Source: Epilithonimonas sp042695135 (GTDB lineage: Bacteria > Bacteroidota > Bacteroidia > Flavobacteriales > Weeksellaceae). Taken from it: a stretch of DNA of 64,000 bases. The notes beneath the pieces are model-generated. The model worked only from the letters and a program-made list of their open reading frames with translations. It was not told the origin of the DNA and made no database searches. The stretch's first letter is position 1. Every line of letters starts with the position of its first letter. Location of the stretch: positions 372,001 through 436,000 of the forward strand of contig NZ_CP170547.1 of NCBI RefSeq assembly GCF_042695135.1. The letters are read 5' to 3'. Positions 41,517 through 50,114 of this stretch are shown here, in pieces. The position numbers and the translations under genes are program-made.

Positions 41517-41711
41517 ATGAAAAAGTTATTTTTAATCAGTTCATTAGCGTTATTTTCAACAGGCTGCATTCCAGACAAAGACAAACGTGAACAGCGCAAA
41601 GACGATCACAGTGCGGAACATATGAGAAATAAAGGGGTGGATTCAACGGCATTTTCGACAGATTCTAAGAAAGTGGATACAGTTGCGGTTAAAAAAGATT
41701 CAGCGAAATAA
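41517..41711 (+). CDS. Small lipoprotein, function unknown
   Basis: 64 residues. The signal peptide ends in a lipobox (LFSTGC near 13-18). The mature part is a short, highly charged, probably disordered tail (DKDKREQRKDDHSAEH ... KKDSAK). Similar tiny lipoproteins are common in Chryseobacterium. It has a terminator at 41715-41742. Confidence 0.7.
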   Translation: MKKLFLISSLALFSTGCIPDKDKREQRKDDHSAEHMRNKGVDSTAFSTDSKKVDTVAVKKDSAK

Positions 41712-41714
41712 ATA

Positions 41715-41742
41715 TTCCGGTTCGAAAGAATCGGGTTTTTTT
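41715..41742 (+). terminator. Terminator of the small lipoprotein gene
   Basis: CCGGTTC (41717-41723) pairs with GAATCGG (41728-41734, one G-U) around a GAAA tetraloop and is followed by seven T. Confidence 0.75.
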
Positions 41743-41753
41743 ATGAAAAATTG

Positions 41754-41782
41754 TTGAAATGGAATTAAAGATTTTATATTTG
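41754..41782 (+). promoter_or_regulatory. Promoter of the TonB-C-like gene
   Basis: TTG at 41754-41756, an 18-nt spacer and TATATTTG at 41775-41782 match the consensus well. The leader before the ATG at 41797 would be about 8-10 nt. Confidence 0.55.
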
Positions 41783-41796
41783 AGCAAAATTCAAAG

Positions 41797-42189
41797 ATGA
41801 AAAAGACTTTACTATTTCTTACATTATTTTTTAGTCTGAGTGTTTTCTCACAAGAGAGAACCCAAACACAAGAACTCGTAGAAACAAAAGTTGATAAAGC
41901 TGCAGAGTTTCCTGGTGGATTGAACGCTTTTCGTAACGAGTTATCAAAAAAGTTTGATCCCAAAAATACTTTTCATGGTAGTGGGACTTATCAGACACTT
42001 ATCACATTTACTATTGACGAAAATGGATCAATAAGTCAGGTACTTGCTACTGGAAAAAACGATTCTTTCAATGTAGAAGTAGTAAAAACATTTAAGAAAA
42101 TTAAAACGAAATGGACTCCGGGAATGTCTGGTGGAAATCCAGTGAAAACTCATTGTAAATTTCCATTCATAATGGATTTTATGAATTAA
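41797..42189 (+). CDS. Periplasmic protein with TonB C-terminal-like domain
   Basis: 130 residues. The signal peptide ends near residue 19 (SVFSQ). The rest resembles the C-terminal domain of TonB-type energy transducers (AAEFPGGLNAFRNELSKKF, then YQTLITFTIDENGSISQV and WTPGMSGGNPVKTHCKFPF). It lacks a TonB membrane anchor and Pro-rich linker, so it is not a complete transducer. Similar stand-alone domains are common in Flavobacteriia. Its stop abuts mutS. Confidence 0.8.
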   Translation: MKKTLLFLTLFFSLSVFSQERTQTQELVETKVDKAAEFPGGLNAFRNELSKKFDPKNTFHGSGTYQTLITFTIDENGSISQVLATGKNDSFNVEVVKTFKKIKTKWTPGMSGGNPVKTHCKFPFIMDFMN

Positions 42190-44769
42190 TTATTTCCCAA
42201 TCATTTTCTTAATAGAATTAAGCTTCATCAGAGCTTCAATCGGCGTCAAAGTATTGATGTCGATTTTAGTCAATTCTTCACGGATATTTTCCAGAACAGG
42301 ATCGTCTAATTGGAAGAAAGAAAGCTGAAGATTTTCTTCGGTCACACGTTTTATTTTATCACCGGAATCTTGTGTTGATCTGTTGGATTCCAAAGTTTTC
42401 AAAATTTCATTCGCTCGATTCACAACTTTCGAAGGCATTCCTGCCAACTTCGCCACATGAATACCAAAACTATGTTCGCTTCCGCCAGAAATTAATTTTC
42501 TCAAAAATATAATTGTTCCTTTCGCTTCCTGAATGGAGACATGAAAATTCTTAATTCTCTCAAAATTAATGGACATTTCGTTCAGTTCGTGGTAATGCGT
42601 GGCAAATAAAGTTTTCGGCTGCGTCGGATGCTGGTGAAGATATTCTGCAATCGCCCAGGCAATGGAAACACCGTCATAGGTGGAAGTTCCACGTCCGATT
42701 TCGTCCAATAAAATCAAACTTCTGTCCGAGATATTATTAAGGATATTCGCAGCTTCATTCATCTCTACCATAAACGTAGATTCGCCAGCGGAAAGATTAT
42801 CCGAGGCTCCAACTCTTGTGAAAATTTTGTCTAAAGTCCCAATCTCAGCATGTTTTGCAGGAACAAAACTTCCGATTTGTGCCAATAAAGAAATGATTGC
42901 TGTTTGTCTCAGAATTGCCGATTTACCCGCCATATTCGGTCCGGTTACCATGATGATCTGCTGAGAATCTCTGTCCAGAAAAACATCATTCGGAATGTAA
43001 GATTCGCCGAGTGGCAAAGATTTTTCAATGATTGGATGTCGTCCTTCCTGAATGTTGATCGAGAAAGAATCATTAAGGATTGGTTTTGTATAATTATCCT
43101 CAACAGACAGTTCAGACAGCCCAACGGCACAATCCAATTCACCTATCAGTTTTGAATTTTCCTGTAATTGATCAATATAAATCATTACGTTTTCGCAGAC
43201 ATTTCTGTAAAGTTTAAATTCAAGTGCACTGATTTTATCGGTGGCACCCAAGATCTGAGTTTCGTATTCTTTCAGTTCTTCGGTAATGTATCTTTCAGCA
43301 TTCACCAGGGTTTGCTTTCTGATCCATTCTACAGGAACTTTGTCTTTATGTGTATTTCTAACTTCGATGTAATAGCCAAAAACGCCATTAAAATCGATTT
43401 TCAGGCTCGATATTCCGGTTCTTTCTATTTCGCGCTGGCACATTTCGTCCAGGAAACCGCGACCTTTATTTTGAAGATTTCTCAGATGATCGAGTTCTTC
43501 AGAGATCTTTTCGCGGATTACATTTCCTTTGTTGATGTTAACCGGAAGTTCATCATTCAGATGATTTTTTATGAAATCAATTAATTCATTAAGGTTAATA
43601 ATCGGATCCAGCCAGGCCAAGACATCTGGGAATTTTAAGAGCTTGGTTCTGATTTCCTGAATATTAACAACCGATTGACGGAGGTAACCTAATTCTTTAG
43701 GTGAAATTTTTTCAGCGGCTAATTTTCCTATCAAACGATCAAGATCAGAAATGCCTTTCAACAGATCCTTGATCTCGTATTTTAAAGAATCCTCTTTGTT
43801 CAGAAACTCGATGAGGCTGAGTCTTCTATTAATGTCACCGATGTTTTTTAATGGAAGAATTATTCGTCTTCTCAACAATCTTCCGCCCATTGGCGTGCAC
43901 GTTTTATCGATAATGTCAAGAAGCGATTTTCCCTGCTGACTGGCAGAATAAACGATTTCCAGATTCCTCAAAGTAAAACCGTCCATCATCAGATAATCGT
44001 CCTGAGGAATCAGATTAATTCTTGTAATGTGTTGAAGAAGAGAGTGATGTGTGTCTTCTACTAAATAGGCGAAAATAGCACCGGCTGCAGTTACGCCCAA
44101 CTTATGTTCCTCGATCCCAAAACCTTTTAATGATTGTGTTTTGAAATGCGAGGTCAGCTTTTCGTAAGCGTAAGGATATCGGAAAGCCCAATCCTCCAGC
44201 TTAAAAGCACTTTTGTTCTTTAATTGAGTCGGAAGTTCAGTGGTTCTTTGATAGATAATTTCACTCGGATCAAAAGTGTGAACGATGTGAAGCAATTTCT
44301 CCAGATTACCTTCGCTCACAAGAAATTCTCCCGTGGAAACATCCACCAAAGCCAATCCGTATTTTTCTTTTTCTTTGTGAAGAGAAAGCAGGAAATTATT
44401 TTTCTTGGAACTCAGAACCTGGTCATTGAAAGTAACTCCGGGTGTAACTAATTCTGTAACACCACGTTTTACAATGCCTTTCACAGTTTTCGGATCTTCA
44501 AGCTGGTCGCAGATCGCAACACGCAATCCGGCTCTCACGAGTTTTGGCAAATAAGAATCCACGGAATGGTGCGGAAATCCTGCTAATTCAATATGACCTT
44601 CTCCATTGGCTCTTTTGGTCAGAACAATACCAAGAATCTGAGAAGTTCTGATGGCGTCCTGCCCAAAAGTCTCATAGAAATCTCCCACGCGGAACAGCAA
44701 AAGTGCATCAGGATATCTTGCCTTGATGGTGTTGTATTGCGTCATTAACGGAGTTTCTTTCTTAGCCAA
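42190..44769 (-). CDS. mutS: DNA mismatch repair protein MutS
   Basis: 859 residues. The mismatch-reading Phe-x-Glu motif is in GDFYETFGQDA near residues 26-36. Walker A GPNMAGKS is near 610, followed by the LLAQIGSFVPA segment. Walker B LLDEIGRGTSTYDG is near 690 and LFATHYHELNEM follows. The C-terminal dimer helices are present. It recognises mismatches and recruits MutL. It is convergent with the TonB-C-like gene and has a stop directly abutting it. Confidence 0.98.
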   Translation of the reverse strand: MAKKETPLMTQYNTIKARYPDALLLFRVGDFYETFGQDAIRTSQILGIVLTKRANGEGHIELAGFPHHSVDSYLPKLVRAGLRVAICDQLEDPKTVKGIVKRGVTELVTPGVTFNDQVLSSKKNNFLLSLHKEKEKYGLALVDVSTGEFLVSEGNLEKLLHIVHTFDPSEIIYQRTTELPTQLKNKSAFKLEDWAFRYPYAYEKLTSHFKTQSLKGFGIEEHKLGVTAAGAIFAYLVEDTHHSLLQHITRINLIPQDDYLMMDGFTLRNLEIVYSASQQGKSLLDIIDKTCTPMGGRLLRRRIILPLKNIGDINRRLSLIEFLNKEDSLKYEIKDLLKGISDLDRLIGKLAAEKISPKELGYLRQSVVNIQEIRTKLLKFPDVLAWLDPIINLNELIDFIKNHLNDELPVNINKGNVIREKISEELDHLRNLQNKGRGFLDEMCQREIERTGISSLKIDFNGVFGYYIEVRNTHKDKVPVEWIRKQTLVNAERYITEELKEYETQILGATDKISALEFKLYRNVCENVMIYIDQLQENSKLIGELDCAVGLSELSVEDNYTKPILNDSFSINIQEGRHPIIEKSLPLGESYIPNDVFLDRDSQQIIMVTGPNMAGKSAILRQTAIISLLAQIGSFVPAKHAEIGTLDKIFTRVGASDNLSAGESTFMVEMNEAANILNNISDRSLILLDEIGRGTSTYDGVSIAWAIAEYLHQHPTQPKTLFATHYHELNEMSINFERIKNFHVSIQEAKGTIIFLRKLISGGSEHSFGIHVAKLAGMPSKVVNRANEILKTLESNRSTQDSGDKIKRVTEENLQLSFFQLDDPVLENIREELTKIDINTLTPIEALMKLNSIKKMIGK

Positions 44770-44889
44770 TTGTCAGTTTTTTAGAAGCGCTAAAATACGA
44801 AATTAATTCAGAGAATATATGGACTGTAAAAAGCAGATGGTTTGTTTTCGACATCTTTTGTGGGCTTTGTTTCTTTGTCTTTTGCACAG

Positions 44890-44904
44890 ATTTACTAAAA
44901 TTTT
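44890..44904. repeat. Copy of the 15-mer found in the 10.57-kb repeat
   Basis: TTTACTAAAATTTTG is identical to 10570-10584. It lies in the gap between mutS and the lipoprotein gene and is preceded by CTTTGTCTTTTGCACAG-type words. Confidence 0.45.
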
Positions 44905-44967
44905 GAAAATATCAATATAAACCTGATGATACTTCAAAAGAAAATTAAAAATAATACGTTTAATTCT

Positions 44968-44975
44968 TAAATTTG
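44968..44975 (+). promoter_or_regulatory. -7 box of the 165-residue lipoprotein gene, leaderless arrangement
   Basis: TAAATTTG ends 4 nt before the ATG at 44980, with the same geometry as at guaC and mlaE. Confidence 0.4.
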
Positions 44976-44979
44976 GCTA

Positions 44980-45477
44980 ATGAAAAAATACCTTTATCTA
45001 CTTGTTATATCATTTTCTCTGATAAGCTGTTATACCTATAGGTCTAATGCAGAAAAGGATGTGGCATCAAAAAACACAGCAGAAGCGCCGGTAAAATCGA
45101 ATGTTCCGGCAGCACAGTCCATTTCTAATCCTCAGGTAGATCTTACAGCAACTGAATCTAAAAGTCCGAGAAAACCAAAAAATGAGGTAAAAAATCCGGC
45201 TCCAAAATCAACGAATATTCAGGAAATGCTGGAGGCTAATAAATATTTTAAAATAGATGTAGCAGACAAAAGTTATAAAATACAAGTCGTTAAATGGGAT
45301 AGCGATACTTTGGTAGCGCACGTTATCCATAAGCCGAAAAAGATTCTTAAATTCCACAAAAACCAAATTAATCAGAGTACAATTGCGGAGAGACGTTTCT
45401 CTCAGCCAACAGCAGATATTATTACAGTTGTTGCTTATGCTGCGATTGGTGTAGGAATTTGGGCACTGGTTAAATAA
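44980..45477 (+). CDS. Lipoprotein with C-terminal membrane helix, function unknown
   Basis: 165 residues. The lipobox is SLISC near 13-17. A low-complexity Ala/Pro/Ser/Lys-rich linker runs to about residue 85. A small domain (YFKIDVADKSYKIQVVKWDSDTLVAHVIHK...) resembles the soluble part of the 38505-38840 protein. The C-terminal 20 residues are hydrophobic (TVVAYAAIGVGIWALVK). A lipid anchor and terminal helix suggest it bridges two membranes or sits twice in one. Confidence 0.7.
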   Translation: MKKYLYLLVISFSLISCYTYRSNAEKDVASKNTAEAPVKSNVPAAQSISNPQVDLTATESKSPRKPKNEVKNPAPKSTNIQEMLEANKYFKIDVADKSYKIQVVKWDSDTLVAHVIHKPKKILKFHKNQINQSTIAERRFSQPTADIITVVAYAAIGVGIWALVK

Positions 45478-45640
45478 TTCATCTTAAGAAATCAAGCATT
45501 TGTTTAATTTTAAATCGATATCATAAATAATATCTGTCAGAATTTATTTATAGTTATTCCAAATAATCTCATATTTGTAGAAACAAAAGCTAGAAACCAT
45601 ATTTATTATTAGACTTTTGAATATAATCTACTGATTTACA

Positions 45641-47050
45641 ATGAAGATCGAGCAAATATATACAGGATGTCTCGCACAAGGTGCGTACTACATCGTTTCC
45701 GAAAACGAAGCAGCGATCATTGATCCGTTGAGAGAAATCAAACCTTATCTCGACCGTCTGGAAAAAGATAAAGTGAAACTCAAATATATTTTTGAGACAC
45801 ATTTCCACGCCGATTTTGTTTCCGGACATCTGGATCTTTCTAAAAAAACAGATGCGCCAATTGTTTACGGACCAACTGCAAAACCGGAGTTCGAAGCCAT
45901 AATTGCAGAAGATGAGCAGGTTTTTGAAATTGGGAAAATTAAAATAAAAGTTTTACACACACCAGGACATACGCTGGAAAGTTCAACTTATCTTCTGATT
46001 GACGAAAATGGAAAGGAAACAGCCATTTTCTCAGGCGATACTTTATTTTTAGGTGACGTTGGAAGACCGGATCTGGCCCAGAAATCGGGTGAAATTACAG
46101 AAAGAGATCTTGCCGGGATGTTATACGAAAGTCTTCACAGCAAGATTTTACCTTTGGACGATGCTATAACGGTTTATCCGGCTCATGGCGCTGGTTCCGC
46201 GTGCGGAAAAAATATGCAGAAGGAAACGGTTGATACTCTGGGAAATCAGAAAAAGACCAATTATGCACTGAATCAACCAACCAAAGAAAGCTTTATTGAT
46301 GAAGTTCTTGATGGGTTGACAGCACCTCCAAAATATTTCGGGATGAACGTTGCGCTGAATAAAGGCGGCTACGAAAGTTTTGAACAAGTCTTGAAAAAAG
46401 GAAATAATCCATTATCAGTAGAAGATTTTGAGACCGCAGCTGAAGAAACAGGAGCATTAATTCTGGATACAAGAAGTGCGGCAGATTTCCATAAAGGTTT
46501 TGTTCCAAATTCTATTAATATCGGTATCAAAGGAGATTTTGCACCTTGGGTTGGTGCGATGATCGTAGATGTTCAGCAGCCTATTATTTTAGTTTCAGAT
46601 CTTGGAACGGAAGAAGAAGTGATCACAAGATTAAGCAGAGTTGGTTTTGATAATGTGGTTGGATTTTTGGAAGGCAGTTTTGAAAGCTGGAAAAAATCAA
46701 GGAAGGAAATCGATGAGATTAAAAGAATTTCCGCAGAACAGTTTGTTTTAGAATATACTGAAGGTCAGAAAGTTATAGACGTCAGAAAAGAAACAGAATA
46801 CGAAGCGGAACACATCGATGAAGCCTACAGCAAACCATTGGCTTACATTAATGATTGGGTGAATGCGATCGATAATTCAGAGCATTTTTATATTCATTGT
46901 GCGGGTGGTTACAGAAGTATGATTGCGGCAAGTATTTTGCAGTCAAGAGGTTATAGGAATTTTACAGAAGTTGACGGTGGTTTTAATGCTATTAAGAAAT
47001 TCGACAAAGTTCCGTTGAGTAGTTTTGTTTGTCAGACAAAAACGCTTTAA
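45641..47050 (+). CDS. Persulfide dioxygenase-rhodanese fusion (CstB-like)
   Basis: 469 residues. Residues 1-240 are a metallo-beta-lactamase-type hydrolase of the ETHE1 (persulfide dioxygenase) kind: THFHADF at 53-59, HTPGHT near 107, SGDTLFLGDVGRPDL and YPAHGAGSACG. Two rhodanese domains follow. The first (about 265-360) lacks a catalytic Cys. The second (about 370-465) has HCAGGYRS with the active-site Cys. This domain order matches CstB-type sulfide-detoxifying enzymes. A thioredoxin gene follows 54 nt later. Function by homology; substrate range is unproven. Confidence 0.93.
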   Translation: MKIEQIYTGCLAQGAYYIVSENEAAIIDPLREIKPYLDRLEKDKVKLKYIFETHFHADFVSGHLDLSKKTDAPIVYGPTAKPEFEAIIAEDEQVFEIGKIKIKVLHTPGHTLESSTYLLIDENGKETAIFSGDTLFLGDVGRPDLAQKSGEITERDLAGMLYESLHSKILPLDDAITVYPAHGAGSACGKNMQKETVDTLGNQKKTNYALNQPTKESFIDEVLDGLTAPPKYFGMNVALNKGGYESFEQVLKKGNNPLSVEDFETAAEETGALILDTRSAADFHKGFVPNSINIGIKGDFAPWVGAMIVDVQQPIILVSDLGTEEEVITRLSRVGFDNVVGFLEGSFESWKKSRKEIDEIKRISAEQFVLEYTEGQKVIDVRKETEYEAEHIDEAYSKPLAYINDWVNAIDNSEHFYIHCAGGYRSMIAASILQSRGYRNFTEVDGGFNAIKKFDKVPLSSFVCQTKTL

Positions 47051-47069
47051 AATTTTGCATAGATTTTGC

Positions 47070-47098
47070 TCTAACATCTAAATTCTAATCTAACATCT
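47070..47098 (+). repeat. Short tandem word repeat in the trx leader
   Basis: TCTAACATCTAAATTCTAA followed by TCTAACATC lies within 7 nt of the ATG. The first 19 nt match 26986-27004 before pgi at 18 of 19 positions. Confidence 0.7.
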
Positions 47099-47104
47099 TT
47101 TATC

Positions 47105-47407
47105 ATGTCAAAAAAATTTCAGGAACTTATAGAATCAGAAAGACCCGTTCTTATTGATTTTTTTGCAACCTGGTGTCAGCCTTGCAAAGTACAGTCTTCC
47201 GTTTTGAATACGGTAAAAGAACAAGTAGGTGATAAAGCCAGAATCGTTAAAATAGACATCGATCAATTTCCTTCGATTGCTAATGAATATAATGTGCGAG
47301 GCGTTCCGACTTTAGCCGTTTTCAAAAACGGAAAAATGCTTTGGAAAGAAAGCGGCGTTCACGATGTGAATTCTTTGGTAAGTGTATTGAATCAATATTC
47401 TAATTAG
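47105..47407 (+). CDS. Thioredoxin-family protein with CQPC active site
   Basis: 100 residues, the length of a single thioredoxin domain. The active site is W-C24-Q-P-C27 in place of the usual WCGPC. The cis-Pro loop VRGVPTLAVFKNG is present. It follows the persulfide dioxygenase-rhodanese gene, so a link to sulfane-sulfur reduction is plausible, but this is inference. Its stop overlaps the end of the convergent omega-amidase gene by 8 nt. Confidence 0.92.
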   Translation: MSKKFQELIESERPVLIDFFATWCQPCKVQSSVLNTVKEQVGDKARIVKIDIDQFPSIANEYNVRGVPTLAVFKNGKMLWKESGVHDVNSLVSVLNQYSN

Positions 47408-48167
47408 AGTTTTTCAATTCAAACCCATCTCTCTCCGTCAAAAAAGGAAATTTACTACGGAATTCCTTTAATTCTTCCAGATTCCATTCGGAGTAAATAA
47501 TGTTATTTTTTCTATCTGATATTTCCTGTCCATCCGGAAAATATACTAATGAACTTTCTTCATATTCCAGATTGTAGCCATCAGTTCCAATTCTATTTAA
47601 GCCAAAAAGAAAAGCCTGATTTTCAATGGAACGTGCTTTTAGCAAAGATTTCCAGGCTTCAACTCTGGATTTTGGCCAGTTGGCAACATACAAAACCGCA
47701 TCGTAATCATCCTGATTTCTGGAGAAAACCGGAAAACGCAAGTCAAAACAAACCTGCAAAAGAATCTTAAAGCCTTTATATTCAATGATTTTTCGTTCAG
47801 TTCCGGCTGTGTAAATTTTATCTTCCCCAGAGTAAGAAAACAAATGTCTTTTGTTGTAATATTCAAAACTCCCGTCTGGGAAAACGAAATAAAACCGATT
47901 AAAGAATTTCCCATCTTCCTCCACAGAAGCACTTCCTGCAACGGCGGAATTTTTTGATTTAGCAAAAGATTTCATCCAAGTCAAAGTTTCCATATTTCTG
48001 TCCGCAACTTCCTCAGCTTCCATACAAAATCCTGTTGAAAACATCTCAGGAAGCAGAAAAATGTCGGCTTTTGTATCCGAAAATTCCTGTTCAATATTTC
48101 TAAAATTCTGTTCTTTATTTTTCCAGACGATATCCAGATTGAGACCTGCAATTCTTAGTATTGACAT
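47400..48167 (-). CDS. Nitrilase-superfamily amidohydrolase (omega-amidase, Nit2/YafV-like)
   Basis: 255 residues from the ATG at 48167 (MSILRIAGLNLDIVW); a 7-codon upstream extension is unlikely. The catalytic triad of the carbon-nitrogen hydrolase family is visible: Glu in FLLPEMFSTGF near 40, Lys in YNKRHLF near 109 and Cys in QVCFDLRFP near 142. YafV/Nit2 proteins deaminate alpha-ketoglutaramate and alpha-ketosuccinamate. It overlaps the thioredoxin gene tail by 8 nt. Confidence 0.92.
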   Translation of the reverse strand: MSILRIAGLNLDIVWKNKEQNFRNIEQEFSDTKADIFLLPEMFSTGFCMEAEEVADRNMETLTWMKSFAKSKNSAVAGSASVEEDGKFFNRFYFVFPDGSFEYYNKRHLFSYSGEDKIYTAGTERKIIEYKGFKILLQVCFDLRFPVFSRNQDDYDAVLYVANWPKSRVEAWKSLLKARSIENQAFLFGLNRIGTDGYNLEYEESSLVYFPDGQEISDRKNNIIYSEWNLEELKEFRSKFPFLTERDGFELKNSN

Positions 48168-48366
48168 AATTGAAGATTTATGGTGCAATTTATCACTTTA
48201 AAATCCGTTTTTATCAATTAATGAAAAAATTCTGCTACTTAAAATCATAATTATTTATCATAATGAAATCTTAATAAAAAGCATTCAAAAATTATCATTT
48301 TAAGTTAAAGTCTCCCAATTAATTGTTAAAAATTAACATATTAACCAATTGAAAATGATATAATTG

Positions 48367-48374
48367 TAATTTTG
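48367..48374 (+). promoter_or_regulatory. -7 promoter box of the L,D-transpeptidase-like gene
   Basis: TAATTTTG lies 32 nt before the ATG at 48407. A TTG at 48349-48351 gives only a 15-nt spacer, shorter than usual. Confidence 0.4.
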
Positions 48375-48406
48375 CCCCACCAAAAAATAAATAATATAAA
48401 TACTTT

Positions 48407-49201
48407 ATGAAGAAATTCCCATTGTTATTAGGATTGTTTTATTTGATAGCAACTTCCTTTTATCCAGCCAGTTCCGAGAATCTTTCTCAAACTAAAATCC
48501 AGGTAAAAGAAATAAAACTAAGTCCTAAAAAGAATTTCTCACCAGTAAATGAAGCGGAAGAAGTATATAAAAATCTTCAGTTTGAAGGAGAAAAATTGAA
48601 TTTTGAAGTCTTTGAAAAAGCATTTTTAGGATTTCAAAATTTGAAAAAATCCGGTAAACTGGAACCGACGGCGCATTTGCTTTCGGTTTGTGATTTCAGT
48701 CTTTCTTCTAGCAAGAAACGCCTGTGGGTGATTGATACTGATGAGAAAAAATTGCTGTTCAATTCCCTGGTTGCCCACGGAAAAGGAACAGGTGAAGAGT
48801 TTGCAACGAATTTTTCCAATACGGAAGATTCGCACCAGTCAAGCCTCGGATTTTATATCACAGAGCAGACTTATGAAGGAGATAACGGTTATTCTCTGAG
48901 GCTATTCGGGATGGACAAAGGTTATAATGATGCCGCCTTGGAAAGATGCATCGTGATGCACGGCGCCAATTACGTTAGCGAAGACTTTATCAAAGCTGAA
49001 AAGCGTTTGGGTAGAAGCTGGGGTTGTCCGGCAATTCCCAGAGAATTAGCTCAGCCGATCATCAATACGATAAAAAATAAGACTTGTCTGTTTATTTATT
49101 ATCCGGATCAAAATTATCTTTCAAGTTCTCAATGGTTGAAAAACAGCGAACAAAAAGATCAGATTTTGAATTCTACAGATCAGAAAATGGCAACGAATTA
49201 A
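48407..49201 (+). CDS. Murein L,D-transpeptidase catalytic-domain family protein
   Basis: 264 residues. The signal peptide ends near residue 23 (FYPASS). The catalytic YkuD-like region is at about 100-245, with VMHGANYVS near 185 and RSWGCPAIP near 204, matching the HxxxxxxxSxGC pattern of L,D-transpeptidases. It probably crosslinks or edits peptidoglycan in the periplasm. It has its own promoter and terminator. Confidence 0.88.
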   Translation: MKKFPLLLGLFYLIATSFYPASSENLSQTKIQVKEIKLSPKKNFSPVNEAEEVYKNLQFEGEKLNFEVFEKAFLGFQNLKKSGKLEPTAHLLSVCDFSLSSSKKRLWVIDTDEKKLLFNSLVAHGKGTGEEFATNFSNTEDSHQSSLGFYITEQTYEGDNGYSLRLFGMDKGYNDAALERCIVMHGANYVSEDFIKAEKRLGRSWGCPAIPRELAQPIINTIKNKTCLFIYYPDQNYLSSSQWLKNSEQKDQILNSTDQKMATN

Positions 49202-49236
49202 ATTTATTATACAAAAAGTATAATGTATTGAAAAAT

Positions 49237-49266
49237 AAAATCCCTTCAGAACTCTGAAGGGATTTT
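49237..49266. terminator. Bidirectional terminator between the transpeptidase and response regulator genes
   Basis: AAAATCCCTTCAGA (49237-49250) pairs perfectly with TCTGAAGGGATTTT (49253-49266). The functional loop must open to about six nt. Convergent genes lie on both sides. Confidence 0.85.
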
Positions 49267-49270
49267 TATA

Positions 49271-49960
49271 TTAAGGATTTTTTACCAGCAATCTAAATCC
49301 TTCTCCGTGAACGTTGATGATCTCTAGTCCGTCATCTTCTTTCAAAAGTTTTCTCAGTTTTGCGATGTAAACATCCATACTTCTTGCGGTGAAGTAATTC
49401 TCTTTTTTCCAGATCTTTCTAAGGGCGAGATCTCTCGGCATAAAATCGTTTCTGTGGATGCAAAGCAACTTCAGAAGTTCGTTTTCTTTAGGCGACAATT
49501 TGTAATCATTTTCATTCACTCTTAGTTGTCTCAACATAGAATCAAAGAAAATATTGCTTATCTTGAACTGTTCCTGATCTTCATTTTCCAAAACCGCACT
49601 TCTTTGTAAGATTGCTTTTATCTTGTACAGAAGTAATTCAGTATCAAATGGTTTTGTGATATAATCATCAGCTCCTAATTGGTAACCTTTCAGGATATCC
49701 TCACGCATATTTCTTGCTGTAAGGAAAATAATCGGCGTGTTTTTATCAATTTTCTTAACATCTTCTGCTAAAGAAAATCCGTCTTTTTTCGGCATCATCA
49801 CATCAAAAATGCAGATGTCAAATTCCTTTTCTGTAAACTCTTTCAGTCCCATTTCCCCATCGGTTGCCAAAGTAACCTCGAAGTTGTTTATTGTAAGATA
49901 ATCTTTCAGAACTGCGCCAAAACTTTGGTCGTCTTCTACTAATAATATTCTATTGCTCAT
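49271..49960 (-). CDS. OmpR-family response regulator, RprY-like
   Basis: 229 residues. The receiver domain has the acidic pocket D10-D11, phospho-Asp D53 (CIFDVMMPKKDG), Thr in IFLTARN and Lys in ITKPFD. The C-terminal winged helix (about 135-229) includes YKLSPKENELLKLLCIHRN and RSMDVYIAKLRKLL. The cognate kinase gene lies 154 nt upstream on the same strand. In Bacteroides the pair resembles RprX/RprY. The target genes are unknown. Confidence 0.95.
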   Translation of the reverse strand: MSNRILLVEDDQSFGAVLKDYLTINNFEVTLATDGEMGLKEFTEKEFDICIFDVMMPKKDGFSLAEDVKKIDKNTPIIFLTARNMREDILKGYQLGADDYITKPFDTELLLYKIKAILQRSAVLENEDQEQFKISNIFFDSMLRQLRVNENDYKLSPKENELLKLLCIHRNDFMPRDLALRKIWKKENYFTARSMDVYIAKLRKLLKEDDGLEIINVHGEGFRLLVKNP

Positions 49961-50114
49961 ATTTTTAATTTTTAATATTTGATAATGAAGAATTTATTAT
50001 TCTTCGTAGTATTATTTTCTTTTATTGTTTTAAACAATTTCCTCTCCATTTTTTACTTATTTGTAACCTGCTTCATATATAATTTTATTTAATTTTAATA
50101 TACTTCATCAATGC

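Noticed and set aside
43168..43584. 138-residue plus-strand frame inside mutS
   Set aside because: Shadow of a full-length mutS reading frame with all motifs intact.
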